From: Cohnella ginsengisoli
Lineage (GTDB): Bacteria > Bacillota > Bacilli > Paenibacillales > Paenibacillaceae
Assembly: GCF_029525555.1 (NCBI RefSeq)
Contig: NZ_JAPDHZ010000007.1
Coordinates: 20,150-84,149, forward strand
Reading direction: 5' to 3'
DNA length: 64,000 bases
Shown: positions 31,555 to 40,858 of the stretch, one piece after another
Layout: every line of letters starts with the position of its first letter
Numbering within the stretch: the first letter of the stretch is position 1
Program-made: the position numbers and the translations under genes
The notes under the pieces: model-generated
What the model was told of the DNA's origin: nothing
The model's database searches: none
The model's input: the letters and a program-made list of their open reading frames with translations, nothing else

Positions 31555-33303
31555 CTGTTTAGACTTCAAGTTCGCAAAAGCCTGGTTTTTACGATTAGTC
31601 TGGTTTTGTCCGTGTTATTTATTCTGCTTATCGGGATCATGTCCTGGCTACAATACAGCGCACAGCGGAATGCTGCATACAGGGAATTCATGTCTATTGG
31701 CGATCGGCTCGCCGCTCAGGCTTCGGCCAACACGAATTTGTTGAGGCCCGTGGCGGAGGCTTACAAAAAGGGAGAGGCGCCGGACCCCGAAAGCCAGGCG
31801 ATTCTGCGCAAATTGTTGGATGCCATGACGGATGGGAATGAGATGGTCAATGCCTATTATTTCTTTTCGTTTTCGAAAGAGTCTGAACAAGGAACGAACG
31901 TCGTGTTGCTTCAAGTAAATCAGGCGCTTGACGAGGCAGGCAACCATACGGGCGATTACTATGGGCTTTCCGGAGATTTTAAGCGTGCCTATACAGATGC
32001 GTTGGTCGGAAAGTCGTCGCTCAGCAAACCTTATACAGATAACGTGGGAAGTTGGATATCCTATCAGGGACCGGTTACGGACGGCGAAGGCGAAGTCGTT
32101 GCGGTTCTAGGCATAGATTACGACTACGATAAAGTGCAGGCCCGAATCAATGGCATGCTTTTCCGGACGATTTGGATCGGCATTGCTGCAGCTATGCTCG
32201 CGATTTTGTTGCTTGTGTTTTTTGTCCGATATGCGCTTCGTCCGCTTAAAAGGCTGGCCGCGCTTGCACAAGAGGCGGCAAAGGGAGATCTGACCGTTCA
32301 AGTGCCGGTGAATACGGGGAATGAAATCGGTCAGGCGGCAGCGTCGTTTAACGTTATGGTTCGAAGCCTAAGAGAGTTGACGGGCAGTATCAAGCGAACG
32401 GCGGATGAAGTGTCCGCCGCATCGCGCACGCTGAAGGAGACTTCAGCGCAAGCGGCGGTGGCCACTGGGGAGATTACGGAGTCGATTCAAACCGTTGCCT
32501 CTGGCGCCGAAACGCAACTGACGAGCTCGCAGGAATGCCAACGGGCGATGTCCGAGATCGCGATCGGTATCGGCCGCATCGCAGAATCGTCGGCTACATT
32601 GTCCGAGTTCGCAGGGGAAACGGCCGAGTTGGCGACGGCAGGCGAACATACGCTAGAGGACACGGCGCGTCAGATGCGTCAAATCGAGCAAAACGTATTC
32701 GGTGCCAGCGATATGATGAGCGAGCTGCAATCTTCAAGCGCGAAGATCCAGGAGATCGTCGCCATGATTGCAGAAGTCGCGAACCAGACGAACCTACTCG
32801 CGCTGAATGCATCGATCGAAGCGGCGCGCGCTGGCGAGCAAGGCAAGGGTTTCGCCGTCGTCGCGCAGGAAATTCGCAAGCTGGCCGAACGTTCAAAGGA
32901 GTCGTCGGAAGCAATCGCGACGATTCTCCATGCGGTAGGCGACAAAACGTCCGCGGCGGCGGCGACGTTGTCACAATCGGCGGAAGAAGCGCGTGCTGGC
33001 ACGGAACTCGCGGCGCGTACGGGAGAGTCCTTTCGCACGATTCTTCAATCGGTCAGACAAGTATTCGACCAAGTTCAGGATGTGTCCGCAGCTTCGCAAC
33101 AGATGTCGGCAGGCAGTCAGCAGGTAGCTGCGTCGATTGAGGAATTGGAACGCGTAGCCAGGCTTTCTTCGGAAGAGTCGCAACAGGTAGCCGCGGCATC
33201 CGAAGAGCAGCTTGCCTCCGTTCAGGAGATCGCTGGCTCTGCCGAACAGCTCAGGGCGCTGGCCGCGGAATTGAACCAAGCGGTCAGCCGATTCCGCGTT
33301 TAA
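31555..33303 (+). CDS. methyl-accepting chemotaxis protein
   Basis: This chemoreceptor of about 582 residues has an N-terminal membrane helix (VFTISLVLSVLFILLIG), an extracellular sensor of about 150 residues, a second helix (WIGIAAAMLAILLLVFFV), a HAMP domain beginning RYALRPLKRLAAL, and a coiled-coil signalling domain. The hairpin tip is EVANQTNLLALNASIEAARAGEQGKGFAVVAQEIRKLAERS in parts. There is no ATG upstream of the first helix. CTG 31555 follows AGGTG by 7 bases and is the best start; GTG 31606 would remove half of the first helix. The ligand is unknown. Confidence 0.88.
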   Translation: MFRLQVRKSLVFTISLVLSVLFILLIGIMSWLQYSAQRNAAYREFMSIGDRLAAQASANTNLLRPVAEAYKKGEAPDPESQAILRKLLDAMTDGNEMVNAYYFFSFSKESEQGTNVVLLQVNQALDEAGNHTGDYYGLSGDFKRAYTDALVGKSSLSKPYTDNVGSWISYQGPVTDGEGEVVAVLGIDYDYDKVQARINGMLFRTIWIGIAAAMLAILLLVFFVRYALRPLKRLAALAQEAAKGDLTVQVPVNTGNEIGQAAASFNVMVRSLRELTGSIKRTADEVSAASRTLKETSAQAAVATGEITESIQTVASGAETQLTSSQECQRAMSEIAIGIGRIAESSATLSEFAGETAELATAGEHTLEDTARQMRQIEQNVFGASDMMSELQSSSAKIQEIVAMIAEVANQTNLLALNASIEAARAGEQGKGFAVVAQEIRKLAERSKESSEAIATILHAVGDKTSAAAATLSQSAEEARAGTELAARTGESFRTILQSVRQVFDQVQDVSAASQQMSAGSQQVAASIEELERVARLSSEESQQVAAASEEQLASVQEIAGSAEQLRALAAELNQAVSRFRV

Positions 33304-33327
33304 CCAAACAAAAGCTAAATTCAGGAA

Positions 33328-33355
33328 AAGCCGACGCAGGGGCGATCGGCTTTTT
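33328..33355 (+). terminator. terminator after the chemoreceptor gene
   Basis: AAGCCGA (33328-33334) pairs with TCGGCTT (33346-33352), followed by T residues. Confidence 0.75.
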
Positions 33356-33478
33356 CTTATTGGAATATGTCGTACTTATATATAGAAGAAACACGATGAA
33401 TGATCGCGCGAACCGTCGCCATTTACAGAGTGGCGTGATGCGGCTAATGATTACTTTTCATTTTTGTCTAAAAATTTG

Positions 33479-33507
33479 TTGCATTGGCCTAGGCGAATCG
33501 CTATAAT
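33479..33507 (+). promoter_or_regulatory. sigma-A promoter of the S10 operon
   Basis: TTGCAT (33479-33484) and a consensus TATAAT (33502-33507) with a 17-base spacer. It is the only strong promoter seen before the long ribosomal protein cluster. Confidence 0.88.
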
Positions 33508-33658
33508 AGTGAATGTTGGTCTGCGACTGTGCGATGATGTGAGAGGTTGCCGACACACCCGGCCCCTTTGCCATAGGGTGGCTGAGCGGTTAACGTCGGG
33601 GTATTCTCGCGGAGTATGTCCGATTCCAAAATTGGGCGAATGAAGGAGGGAATTTTCT
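33508..33658 (+). promoter_or_regulatory. structured leader before rpsJ
   Basis: About 150 bases with nested pairing: CCGAC (33550-33554) with GTCGG (33595-33599) encloses a hairpin between GGCCCCT and AGGGTGGC. A further hairpin (ATTCTC with GAGTAT) follows. It could be an autoregulatory leader of the S10 operon, but I cannot assign it to a known family. Confidence 0.45.
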
Positions 33659-33968
33659 ATGGCAAAGCAAAAAAATCCGTATCCGTTTGAAAGCTTACGA
33701 CCACCGCATTCTTGATCAATCCGCGGAGAAGATCGTAGAAACGGCAAAGCGCACGGGTGCCGGCGTATCCGGTCCGATCCCGCTGCCGACCGAAAAGCAG
33801 ATCATCACGATCCTGCGCGCGGTCCACAAGTACAAGGATTCGCGTGAGCAGTTCGAAATGCGTACGCACAAGCGCCTGATCGACATCGTCAATCCGACGC
33901 CGCAAACGGTCGACGCGCTGATGCGTCTGGACCTGCCGTCCGGCGTTGACATCGAGATCAAGCTGTAA
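33659..33968 (+). CDS. rpsJ: 30S ribosomal protein S10 (apparent frameshift)
   Basis: S10 is a 30S head protein and also NusE, the partner of NusB in antitermination. ATG 33659 lies 8 bases after AAGGAGGG. A run of seven A (33669-33675) breaks the frame; with six A it reads [20 protein letters not shown] and gives the normal 102 residues. It is the first gene of the S10-spc-alpha cluster. Confidence 0.97.
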
Positions 33969-34026
33969 TAAGCAAAAAAAGAAGACTTATCCAGATGTGA
34001 ATAAGAAGTAGAAGAGAGGTGTCAAC

Positions 34027-34647
34027 ATGCCAGGAATCTTGGGACGTAAGCTCGGTATGACGCAAGTGTTCGCGGCTGACGGAAGCGTCGTGCCGGTCAC
34101 CGTCATCGAAGCAACGCCAAACGTCGTGCTGCAGAAGAAAACTTCCGACAACGACGGATACGAAGCTGTGCAACTCGGCTTTGCCGACAAGCGCGAAAAG
34201 CTCGCAAACAAGCCGGAAACGGGCCATGCAAAGAAGGCCGGTACGGCGCCCAAGCGCTTCATCCGCGAAGTTAACGGATCTTCGGAACTCGAAGTCGGCG
34301 CTGAAGTTAAAGTTGACGTATTTGCCGAAGGGCAATTTGTTGACGTGACGGGGATCTCTAAAGGTAAAGGTACGGCTGGCGCCATCAAGCGTTGGGGCTT
34401 CCAACGCGGCAAGATGACGCACGGTTCGAAGTACCACCGCGGTAATGGCTCGCTCGCAACGATTCGCGACGCGAACCGCGTTCCTAAGGGCAAGAAAATG
34501 CACGGCCGTCTCGGCTCCGAGACGATCACGGTTCAAAACCTCGAAGTCGTCAAGATCGACGTTGAACGCAACGTGATCCTGATCAAGGGTTCCGTGCCGG
34601 GCGCTCGCAACAGCTACCTCAAACTCCGCTCGTCGGTGAAGAAATAA
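34027..34647 (+). CDS. rplC: 50S ribosomal protein L3
   Basis: The 206-residue L3 begins MPGILGRKLGMTQVF and contains the extended loop segment RWGFQRGKMTHGSKYHRGNGS that reaches the peptidyl transferase centre. It lies between rpsJ and rplD, as expected. Confidence 0.98.
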   Translation: MPGILGRKLGMTQVFAADGSVVPVTVIEATPNVVLQKKTSDNDGYEAVQLGFADKREKLANKPETGHAKKAGTAPKRFIREVNGSSELEVGAEVKVDVFAEGQFVDVTGISKGKGTAGAIKRWGFQRGKMTHGSKYHRGNGSLATIRDANRVPKGKKMHGRLGSETITVQNLEVVKIDVERNVILIKGSVPGARNSYLKLRSSVKK

Positions 34648-34677
34648 TCCGATTCAACAAGAAAGGAGGACTACCAC

Positions 34678-35301
34678 ATGCCTAAAGTATCTGTATACAA
34701 CGTGAGCGGCAGCGCGGTCGGCGAGATCGAATTGTCGGACCTGATCTTCGGCGTCAACCCGAACGCGTCGGTCATGCATAGCGCGGTCGTGCTTCAACAA
34801 GCAGCCGTGCGCCAAGGCACTCACAAGACTAAAGGACGCTCCGAAGTACGCGGGGGCGGCCGCAAACCATGGAAGCAAAAGGGTACCGGCCGCGCTCGTC
34901 AGGGCTCGATCCGTTCCCCGCAATGGAAAGGCGGCGGTGTCGTTTTTGGACCGACTCCGCGCAGCTACGGCTTCAAGCTTCCTCGCAAGGTTCGCCGTCT
35001 GGCGATCAAGTCCGCGCTGTCCAGCAAAGTCATCGCCAGCGACATCATCGTCCTGGATCAACTGAGCTTGGCAACGCCTAAGACGAAGGAATTCCAAGGC
35101 ATTCTGAACAACCTCAAGGTCGGCCGCAAGGCGCTCGTCGTCACTGCCGATTATGAGAACAATGTGGCCCTGTCCGCACGCAACATTCCTGGCGTCAAGT
35201 TCGTCTCCGCCAACGGAATCAACGTGCTCGATGTACTTGTTCATGACAAGCTCATCATCACGAAGGACGCGGTCGCTAAAGTCGAGGAGGTATTCGCGTA
35301 A
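34678..35301 (+). CDS. rplD: 50S ribosomal protein L4
   Basis: The 207-residue L4 has the long exit-tunnel loop with GGGRKPWKQKGTGRARQGS and WKGGGVVFGP. In some bacteria L4 also represses the S10 operon. ATG follows AAAGGAGG. Its stop overlaps the rplW ATG by one base (TAATG). Confidence 0.98.
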   Translation: MPKVSVYNVSGSAVGEIELSDLIFGVNPNASVMHSAVVLQQAAVRQGTHKTKGRSEVRGGGRKPWKQKGTGRARQGSIRSPQWKGGGVVFGPTPRSYGFKLPRKVRRLAIKSALSSKVIASDIIVLDQLSLATPKTKEFQGILNNLKVGRKALVVTADYENNVALSARNIPGVKFVSANGINVLDVLVHDKLIITKDAVAKVEEVFA

Positions 35302-35594
35302 TGAAAGACCCTCGCGATATTATCAAGCGCCCCGTCATCACGGAACGCACGAGCGAATTCATCGATCAGCTGAAGTACGTCTTCGAAGTCGACCTTCGTA
35401 CGAACAAGACGGAAATCAAGCAAGCGATCGAAGCGATCTTCAAGGTGAAGGTCGTCAGCGTCAACACGATGCGCGTACCGCCGAAGCCGCGCCGCTACGG
35501 CCGCCACTCCGGCTACACTTCCGAATGGAAGAAGGCCATCGTGCAGCTGTCCGCGGACAGCAAGCCGCTCGAATTTTTCGAAGCATCGGTCTAA
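35301..35594 (+). CDS. rplW: 50S ribosomal protein L23
   Basis: The 97-residue L23 lies at the tunnel exit and docks trigger factor and SRP. It starts MKDPRDIIKRPVITERT and includes VNTMRVPPKPRRYGRHSGYT. It is translationally coupled to rplD. Confidence 0.97.
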   Translation: MKDPRDIIKRPVITERTSEFIDQLKYVFEVDLRTNKTEIKQAIEAIFKVKVVSVNTMRVPPKPRRYGRHSGYTSEWKKAIVQLSADSKPLEFFEASV

Positions 35595-35623
35595 CATCTT
35601 CGTAAAGTAAGGAGGGAAACCAA

Positions 35624-36452
35624 GTGCCAGTCAAAAAAGTTTAATCCGACATCGCCTAGCCGTCGCGAAATGACGATGTCGACGTTCGAGGAAGTCACCA
35701 CGAACGTACCGGAGAAATCCTTGCTTGCACCGCTGTCGAAGCGCGGCGGCCGTAACCATCAAGGTAAGATTACGGTTCGTCACCAAGGCGGCGGACACAA
35801 GCGTAAGTATCGTATCATCGACTTCAAGCGCAACAAAGACGGCGTACCGGGCAAGGTCGCTCAGATCGAGTATGACCCGAACCGTACCTCTTATATCGCC
35901 CTGATCCACTATCTGGACGGCGCAAAGAGCTACATCGTCGCTCCTAAAGGCCTGAAGGTCGGCGATCAAATCGTCTCCGGTCCTGATGCAGACATCAAGG
36001 TGGGCAACGCCCTTCCGCTGGAGAACATCCCGGTCGGTACGGTTATCCACAACATCGAGCTGAAGCCTGGCAAGGGCGGACAACTGGTTCGCGCTGCAGG
36101 TACCGAAGCTCAACTGCTGGGTAAGGAAGAGACTTACGTCACGATCCGCCTGGCTTCCGGCGAGATTCGCCGCATCCTCAAGCAATGCCGCGCTACGATC
36201 GGTTCCGTCGGCAACCAGGACCACGAGTTGATCAACATCGGTAAAGCTGGTCGCTCCCGCAACCTCGGCAAGCGCCCGGTTGTCCGCGGTGTCGTCATGA
36301 ACCCGGTCGATCACCCGCACGGCGGTGGCGAAGGCCGCGCTCCAATCGGCCGCAAGTCTCCTTTGTCCCCATGGGGCAAGCCGACGCTCGGTTACAAGAC
36401 GCGCAAGAAAAAGAAGGCCTCGAGCCAATATATCGTACGCCGCCGCAAGTAA
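35624..36452 (+). CDS. rplB: 50S ribosomal protein L2 (apparent frameshift)
   Basis: L2 is needed for subunit joining and peptidyl transfer. GTG 35624 follows GGAGGG. The frame breaks at six A (35633-35638); with five A it reads MPVKKFNPTSPSRREMTMS and totals about 275 residues, normal for L2. The conserved GVVMNPVDHPHGGGEGRAP with the key histidine is present. Confidence 0.97.
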
Positions 36453-36489
36453 AGGCGAGTCCATTCCGGGCTGAAGGGAGGATTTACCC

Positions 36490-36771
36490 ATGGGTCGCAG
36501 CTTAAAGAAAGGCCCGTTCATCGACGGCTATCTGCTGAAGAAAGTCGAAGTGTTGAACGAGTCGAGCAAGAAAGTCGTCATCAAGACGTGGTCGCGTCGT
36601 TCGACGATTTTCCCGCAATTCGTAGGTCACACGTTCGCCGTCTACGATGGCCGCAAGCATGTGCCGGTATACGTATCGGAAGACATGGTCGGTCACAAGC
36701 TTGGTGAATTCGCGCCTACGCGCACGTACAAAGGCCATACCGCCGACGACAAGAAGACCGGCAAACGATAA
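36490..36771 (+). CDS. rpsS: 30S ribosomal protein S19
   Basis: The 93-residue S19 shows MGRSLKKGPFIDGYLLKKV and WSRRSTIFPQFVGHTFAVYDG, both invariant in the family. It binds 16S rRNA in the head with S13, encoded 10 kb downstream. Ribosome binding site GGGAGG precedes the ATG. Confidence 0.98.
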   Translation: MGRSLKKGPFIDGYLLKKVEVLNESSKKVVIKTWSRRSTIFPQFVGHTFAVYDGRKHVPVYVSEDMVGHKLGEFAPTRTYKGHTADDKKTGKR

Positions 36772-36823
36772 ATCCTAAGCGCCGGCTTCGTCCGGCGAAC
36801 GCAACACGGGAGGAGGTACATCG

Positions 36824-37162
36824 ATGGCACAAGAAGCCAAGGCCGTAGCGCGATACATTCGTATCCCGGCCCGCAAAGTCCGTCTGGTCGCAGATCTGAT
36901 CCGCGGCAAGAAGGTAGGCGACGCAATCGCCATTCTGCGCCACACGCCGCGTTCGGCTTCCCCAATCCTGGAGAAGCTCCTGAACTCCGCAGTGGCTAAC
37001 GCAGAGCACAACTATCAGCTCGACGTCAACAAGCTGGTTATCAGCGAAGCATTCGTCAACGAAGGTCCGACCCTCAAACGGTTCCAACCCCGTTCGCAGG
37101 GCCGCGCGTTCAGCATCTTCAAGCGCTCCAGCCACATCACGCTGGTCGTATCCGAGAAATAA
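36824..37162 (+). CDS. rplV: 50S ribosomal protein L22
   Basis: The 112-residue L22 begins with AVARYIRIPARKVRLVADLIRGK and carries the tunnel loop ending in FQPRSQGRAFSIFKRSSHITLVV. The loop is near the macrolide site. It precedes rpsC by 13 bases. Confidence 0.98.
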   Translation: MAQEAKAVARYIRIPARKVRLVADLIRGKKVGDAIAILRHTPRSASPILEKLLNSAVANAEHNYQLDVNKLVISEAFVNEGPTLKRFQPRSQGRAFSIFKRSSHITLVVSEK

Positions 37163-37175
37163 GGAGGGATAACGT

Positions 37176-37844
37176 GTGGGTCAGAAAGTAAATCCGGTCG
37201 GTCTTCGCATCGGCGTCATCCGCGATTGGGAATCCAAGTGGTACGCCGACAAGGACTTCGGCACGCTTCTTATGGAAGATGTCAAAATCCGCGAATTCCT
37301 CAAGGCCAAGCTTAAGGACGCATCGGTATCGCGCTTCGAGATCGAACGCGCTGCGAACCGCGTCAACGTAACGATTCATACTGCCAAGCCGGGCATGGTC
37401 ATCGGCAAGGGCGGTTCCGAAGTAGAAGTGATCCGCGGTCAACTGACGAAGCTGACGAACGGCAAGAAGGTGCACATCAACATCTCCGAGATCAAGACGC
37501 CGGAAATGGATGCCATCCTCGTCGCCGAGAGCATCGCGCAACAACTCGAACGCCGTATCTCGTTCCGCCGCGCCATGAAGCAATCGATGCAGCGCACGCT
37601 GCGCATGGGCGCGAAGGGTATCAAGACCCTCGTTAGCGGACGTCTGGGCGGCGCCGAAATCGCACGTACGGAAGGCTACAGCGAAGGAACGGTTCCGCTT
37701 CACACGCTGCGCGCCGACATCGACTACGGTACGGCTGAAGCGCACACGACCTACGGTCGCATCGGCGTCAAAGTCTGGATCTACCGCGGCGAAGTCCTTC
37801 CAGCCAAGAAGAAGAGAGTAGTAGCTGAGGAAGGAGGCAACTAA
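37176..37844 (+). CDS. rpsC: 30S ribosomal protein S3
   Basis: The 222-residue S3 forms part of the mRNA entry site. The KH domain motif is VIGKGGSEVE, and MGQKVNPVGLRIGVIRDWESKW is the invariant N-terminus. GTG 37176 follows AAGGAGGG. The basic C-terminal tail contacts mRNA. Confidence 0.98.
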   Translation: MGQKVNPVGLRIGVIRDWESKWYADKDFGTLLMEDVKIREFLKAKLKDASVSRFEIERAANRVNVTIHTAKPGMVIGKGGSEVEVIRGQLTKLTNGKKVHINISEIKTPEMDAILVAESIAQQLERRISFRRAMKQSMQRTLRMGAKGIKTLVSGRLGGAEIARTEGYSEGTVPLHTLRADIDYGTAEAHTTYGRIGVKVWIYRGEVLPAKKKRVVAEEGGN

Positions 37845-37846
37845 GC

Positions 37847-38284
37847 ATGTTGGTCCCTAAACGCGTCAAACACCGCAAGCAGCACCGCGGGAAGATGAAG
37901 GGCCGTGCCAAGGGCGGCACGGAAGTGAGCTTCGGCGAATTCGGCTTGCAAGCATTGGAGCCTTCGTGGGTAACGAACCGCCAGATCGAATCTGCGCGTA
38001 TCGCGATGACCCGTTATATCAAGCGTGGCGGTAAGGTGTGGATCAAGATCTTCCCGTCCAAGCCGATCACCCAAAAGCCTCTCGAGGTGCGGATGGGTAG
38101 CGGTAAAGGTAACGTCGAGAAGTGGGTTGCCGTCGTTAAGCCGGGCAAGATCTTGTTCGAGCTCGCCGGCGTCCCTGAGGAAATCGCACGCGAAGCGATG
38201 CGTCTGGCCGCGCACAAGCTGCCGATCAAGACGAAGTTCGTGAAACGCGAAGAACTGGGTGGTGAAGCAAATGAAGGCCAGTGA
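37847..38284 (+). CDS. rplP: 50S ribosomal protein L16
   Basis: The 145-residue L16 starts MLVPKRVKHRKQHRG and includes GRAKGGTEVSFGEFGLQAL and MGSGKGNVEKWVAVVKPG. It helps position tRNA in the A site. It starts 2 bases after rpsC and overlaps rpmC. Confidence 0.98.
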   Translation: MLVPKRVKHRKQHRGKMKGRAKGGTEVSFGEFGLQALEPSWVTNRQIESARIAMTRYIKRGGKVWIKIFPSKPITQKPLEVRMGSGKGNVEKWVAVVKPGKILFELAGVPEEIAREAMRLAAHKLPIKTKFVKREELGGEANEGQ

Positions 38285-38471
38285 ATTCCGTAACCTCACT
38301 TCGGTTGAAATCGAACAGAAGGTTTCCGGCTTCAAGGAAGAGCTGTTCAACCTTCGTTTCCAACTGGCTACCGGCCAACTGGACAACCCGCACCGCATCA
38401 GCGAGCTGCGGAAAGAAATTGCCCGGGCCAAAACCATTTTGCGCGAGCGTGAACTGGGCATCATCAGCTAA
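38271..38471 (+). CDS. rpmC: 50S ribosomal protein L29
   Basis: The 66-residue L29 is two helices, MKASEFRNLTSVEIEQKV and the segment ending in RERELGIIS. ATG 38271 is used because GGTGG lies just upstream. It overlaps the end of rplP by 14 bases. Confidence 0.96.
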   Translation: MKASEFRNLTSVEIEQKVSGFKEELFNLRFQLATGQLDNPHRISELRKEIARAKTILRERELGIIS

Positions 38472-38514
38472 TTGCTGATTCGATTCCTAGACGCCTCCGG
38501 GAAGGAGTATTACC

Positions 38515-38778
38515 ATGAGCGAACGCAATAACCGTAAGGTTCAGATCGGCAAAGTCGTCAGCGACAAGATGGACAAAACGATCGTAGTGGCTGTAGAGAC
38601 GCACAAGAAGCACAGCCTGTACCATAAGCGGATCAAGTACACGAAGAAGTTCAAGGCGCACGACGAGAACAACGAAGCTCAAATCGGCGACACCGTGAAG
38701 ATCATGGAGACCCGCAAGCTGTCCAAGGACAAGAACTGGCGCCTGGTCGAGATCACCGAGAAAGCCGTTATTCTGTAA
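38515..38778 (+). CDS. rpsQ: 30S ribosomal protein S17
   Basis: The 87-residue S17 has RKVQIGKVVSDKMDKTIVVAVE and VKIMETRKLSKDKNWRLVEI. It is an early 16S-binding protein with an OB fold. The ATG follows AAGGAG. Confidence 0.97.
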   Translation: MSERNNRKVQIGKVVSDKMDKTIVVAVETHKKHSLYHKRIKYTKKFKAHDENNEAQIGDTVKIMETRKLSKDKNWRLVEITEKAVIL

Positions 38779-38814
38779 GAAACGCCACCTTAGCACCGAA
38801 AGGAGGACCTCACG

Positions 38815-39183
38815 ATGATTCAACCGTTTACGAGATTGCGCGTTGCCGACAACTCGGGCGCGAAGGAACTGATGTGCATCCGCGTGCTTGGAGGCACGGG
38901 ACGTCGCGTCGGTCACATCGGCGATCTGATCGTCGCATCCGTCAAACAAGCAACACCAGGCGGCGTTGTCAAGAAGGGCGATGTCGTTAAATGCGTAATC
39001 GTCCGCACGAAGCGTTCGGTACGCCGCAAGGACGGTTCCTACATCGCGTTCGACGAGAACGCAGCCGTCATCGTCAAGGAAGACAAGAGCCCGCGCGGTA
39101 CCCGTATCTTCGGACCAGTCGCCCGCGAGCTTCGCGAACGTGATTTCATGAAAATCATTTCTCTGGCACCGGAAGTGCTCTAA
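38815..39183 (+). CDS. rplN: 50S ribosomal protein L14
   Basis: The 122-residue L14 starts MIQPFTRLRVADNSGAKELMCIRV and ends in FMKIISLAPEVL. It forms an intersubunit bridge with 16S rRNA and is the first gene of the spc segment. Confidence 0.98.
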   Translation: MIQPFTRLRVADNSGAKELMCIRVLGGTGRRVGHIGDLIVASVKQATPGGVVKKGDVVKCVIVRTKRSVRRKDGSYIAFDENAAVIVKEDKSPRGTRIFGPVARELRERDFMKIISLAPEVL

Positions 39184-39225
39184 TCCGGCCGATGTCCATG
39201 GAGAAACACTCAAGGAGGTGTACCC

Positions 39226-39580
39226 ATGCCCCGTTTGAAAAAAGTGCTGGAATCGCACAACAATAAGCTTCACGTCAAAAAAAGACGACAACGTCATCGT
39301 CATCACCGGCAAGGACAAGGGCAAGAAGGGGCGCGTAATCGCCGCTTACCCGCGTCAAAACCGCGTTCTGATCGAAGGCGTCAACCTGGTGAAGAAGCAC
39401 ACGCGTCCTTCCCAGACGAACCCGCAAGGCGGCATCATCGAGCAGGAAGCGCCGATTCACGTATCCAACGTCATGCACGTGGATCCGAAGAGCGGCAAGC
39501 CTACGCGTATCGGCTACAAGGTGCTGGACAACGGCACGAAAGTCCGCGTCGCGAAGAAGTCCGGCCAAGAAATCGACTAA
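39226..39580 (+). CDS. rplX: 50S ribosomal protein L24 (apparent frameshift)
   Basis: L24 starts assembly of the large subunit and has a KOW motif. The frame breaks at seven A (39277-39283); with six A it reads LHVKKDDNVIVITGKDKGKKG, the KOW motif, and the protein is 117 residues. GGGIIEQEAPIHVSNV-like and GTKVRVAKKSGQEID segments confirm the second half. Confidence 0.96.
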
Positions 39581-39615
39581 TACGATCCCCGAAAGAAAGG
39601 AGGTCACTGTGACAC

Positions 39616-40158
39616 ATGGCAGCAAGAATGAAAGAACGTTACAACGCTGAAATCGCGCCTGCACTCGTGCAGAAGTTCAGCTACAAATCGGTCATGCAAG
39701 TGCCGAAGATCGAGAAGGTCGTCATCAACATGGGCGTCGGCGAAGCGGTCTCGAACTCCAAGGTTCTGGACGCAGCGGTCGAAGATCTTCAAAAGATCGC
39801 CGGCCAAAAGCCGGTCATCACCCGTGCGAAGAAGTCCATCGCAGGCTTCCGCCTTCGTGAAAACGCGCCGATCGGCGTAAAGGTCACGCTGCGCGGCGAC
39901 CGCATGTATTACTTCCTCGACAAGCTGTTCAACATCTCGCTTCCTCGCGTACGTGACTTCCGCGGCATCTCGAGCAAATCGTTCGACGGTCGCGGCAACT
40001 ACACGCTCGGCTTGAAGGAGCAACTGATCTTCCCCGAGATCGAATACGACAAGATCGATAAGGTCCGCGGGATGGACATCGTCATCGTCACGACGGCGAA
40101 TACGGACGAAGAAGCGCGCGAACTGCTGACCCAACTGGGCGCACCGTTCGTGAAGTAA
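39616..40158 (+). CDS. rplE: 50S ribosomal protein L5
   Basis: The 180-residue L5 binds 5S rRNA in the central protuberance. Conserved segments are VPKIEKVVINMGVGEAVSNSK, RDFRGISSKSFDGRGNYTLG and the end motif LLTQLGAPFVK. ATG follows AAAGGAGGT at a short distance. Confidence 0.98.
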   Translation: MAARMKERYNAEIAPALVQKFSYKSVMQVPKIEKVVINMGVGEAVSNSKVLDAAVEDLQKIAGQKPVITRAKKSIAGFRLRENAPIGVKVTLRGDRMYYFLDKLFNISLPRVRDFRGISSKSFDGRGNYTLGLKEQLIFPEIEYDKIDKVRGMDIVIVTTANTDEEARELLTQLGAPFVK

Positions 40159-40213
40159 CTCCGCCGAGCCTGGCTATCAAGCCAAGGTACCCTACGGGAG
40201 GTGTGAAAGCAAA

Positions 40214-40400
40214 GTGGCAAAAACGTCGATGAAAATCAAGCAGCAACGTCCGCCGAAGTTCCAAGTTCGGGCTTACACGCGGTGCGAGCGCTGCGGACGT
40301 CCGCACTCCGTGCTGCAAAAGTTTAAAATTTGCCGGATTTGTTTCCGCGAGTTGGCATACAAAGGCCAGATTCCTGGCGTTAAAAAAAGCGAGCTGGTAA
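40214..40400 (+). CDS. rpsN: 30S ribosomal protein S14, zinc type (apparent frameshift)
   Basis: The 61-residue zinc-type S14 has two Cys pairs, CERC and CRIC, in RCERCGRPHSV and FKICRICFRELAYKGQIPG. As written, seven A (40382-40388) carry the frame past its end into rpsH. With six A the C-terminus is GVKKASW, invariant in the family, with stop at 40398-40400. GTG 40214 is the start. Confidence 0.95.
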
Positions 40401-40430
40401 TCAGCCTAGTTCGGGAAGGAGGTTTACCCC

Positions 40431-40829
40431 ATGGTTATGTCTGATCCCATTGCAGATATGCTGACGCGCATTCGCAACGCGAATCTCGTCCGCCACGAAT
40501 CGGTGGAGCTGCCTGCGTCTACGGTCAAGAAGCAAATTGCTGAGATCTTGAAGCGCGAAGGCTTTATCCGCGACGCCGAATACGTCGAAGACAACAAGCA
40601 AGGTTTGATCCGCATCTTCTTGAAGTACGGACCGAACAACGAGCGCGTCATCACGGGCCTGAAGCGCATCAGCAAGCCCGGCCTGCGCGTCTACACGAAG
40701 TCGAACGAAGTACCGCGCGTACTCGGCGGCCTCGGCATCGCGATCATCTCGACGTCCAAAGGCATCATCACCGACAAGGAAGCCCGTCAAGGGAAAGCCG
40801 GCGGCGAAGTCCTTTGCTACGTCTGGTAA
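40431..40829 (+). CDS. rpsH: 30S ribosomal protein S8
   Basis: The 132-residue S8 begins MVMSDPIADMLTRIRNAN (ATG 40431, or 40437) and ends in KAGGEVLCYVW. It is a primary 16S rRNA binder and in E. coli represses the spc operon. GGAGG precedes the start. Confidence 0.98.
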   Translation: MVMSDPIADMLTRIRNANLVRHESVELPASTVKKQIAEILKREGFIRDAEYVEDNKQGLIRIFLKYGPNNERVITGLKRISKPGLRVYTKSNEVPRVLGGLGIAIISTSKGIITDKEARQGKAGGEVLCYVW

Positions 40830-40858
40830 TTTAAAGCGACAAGTTAGGAGGTGTACCA

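Noticed and set aside
40214..40444. S14 with a novel C-terminal extension
   Set aside because: The extension comes from one extra A. Correcting it gives the invariant family end and a stop at 40400.
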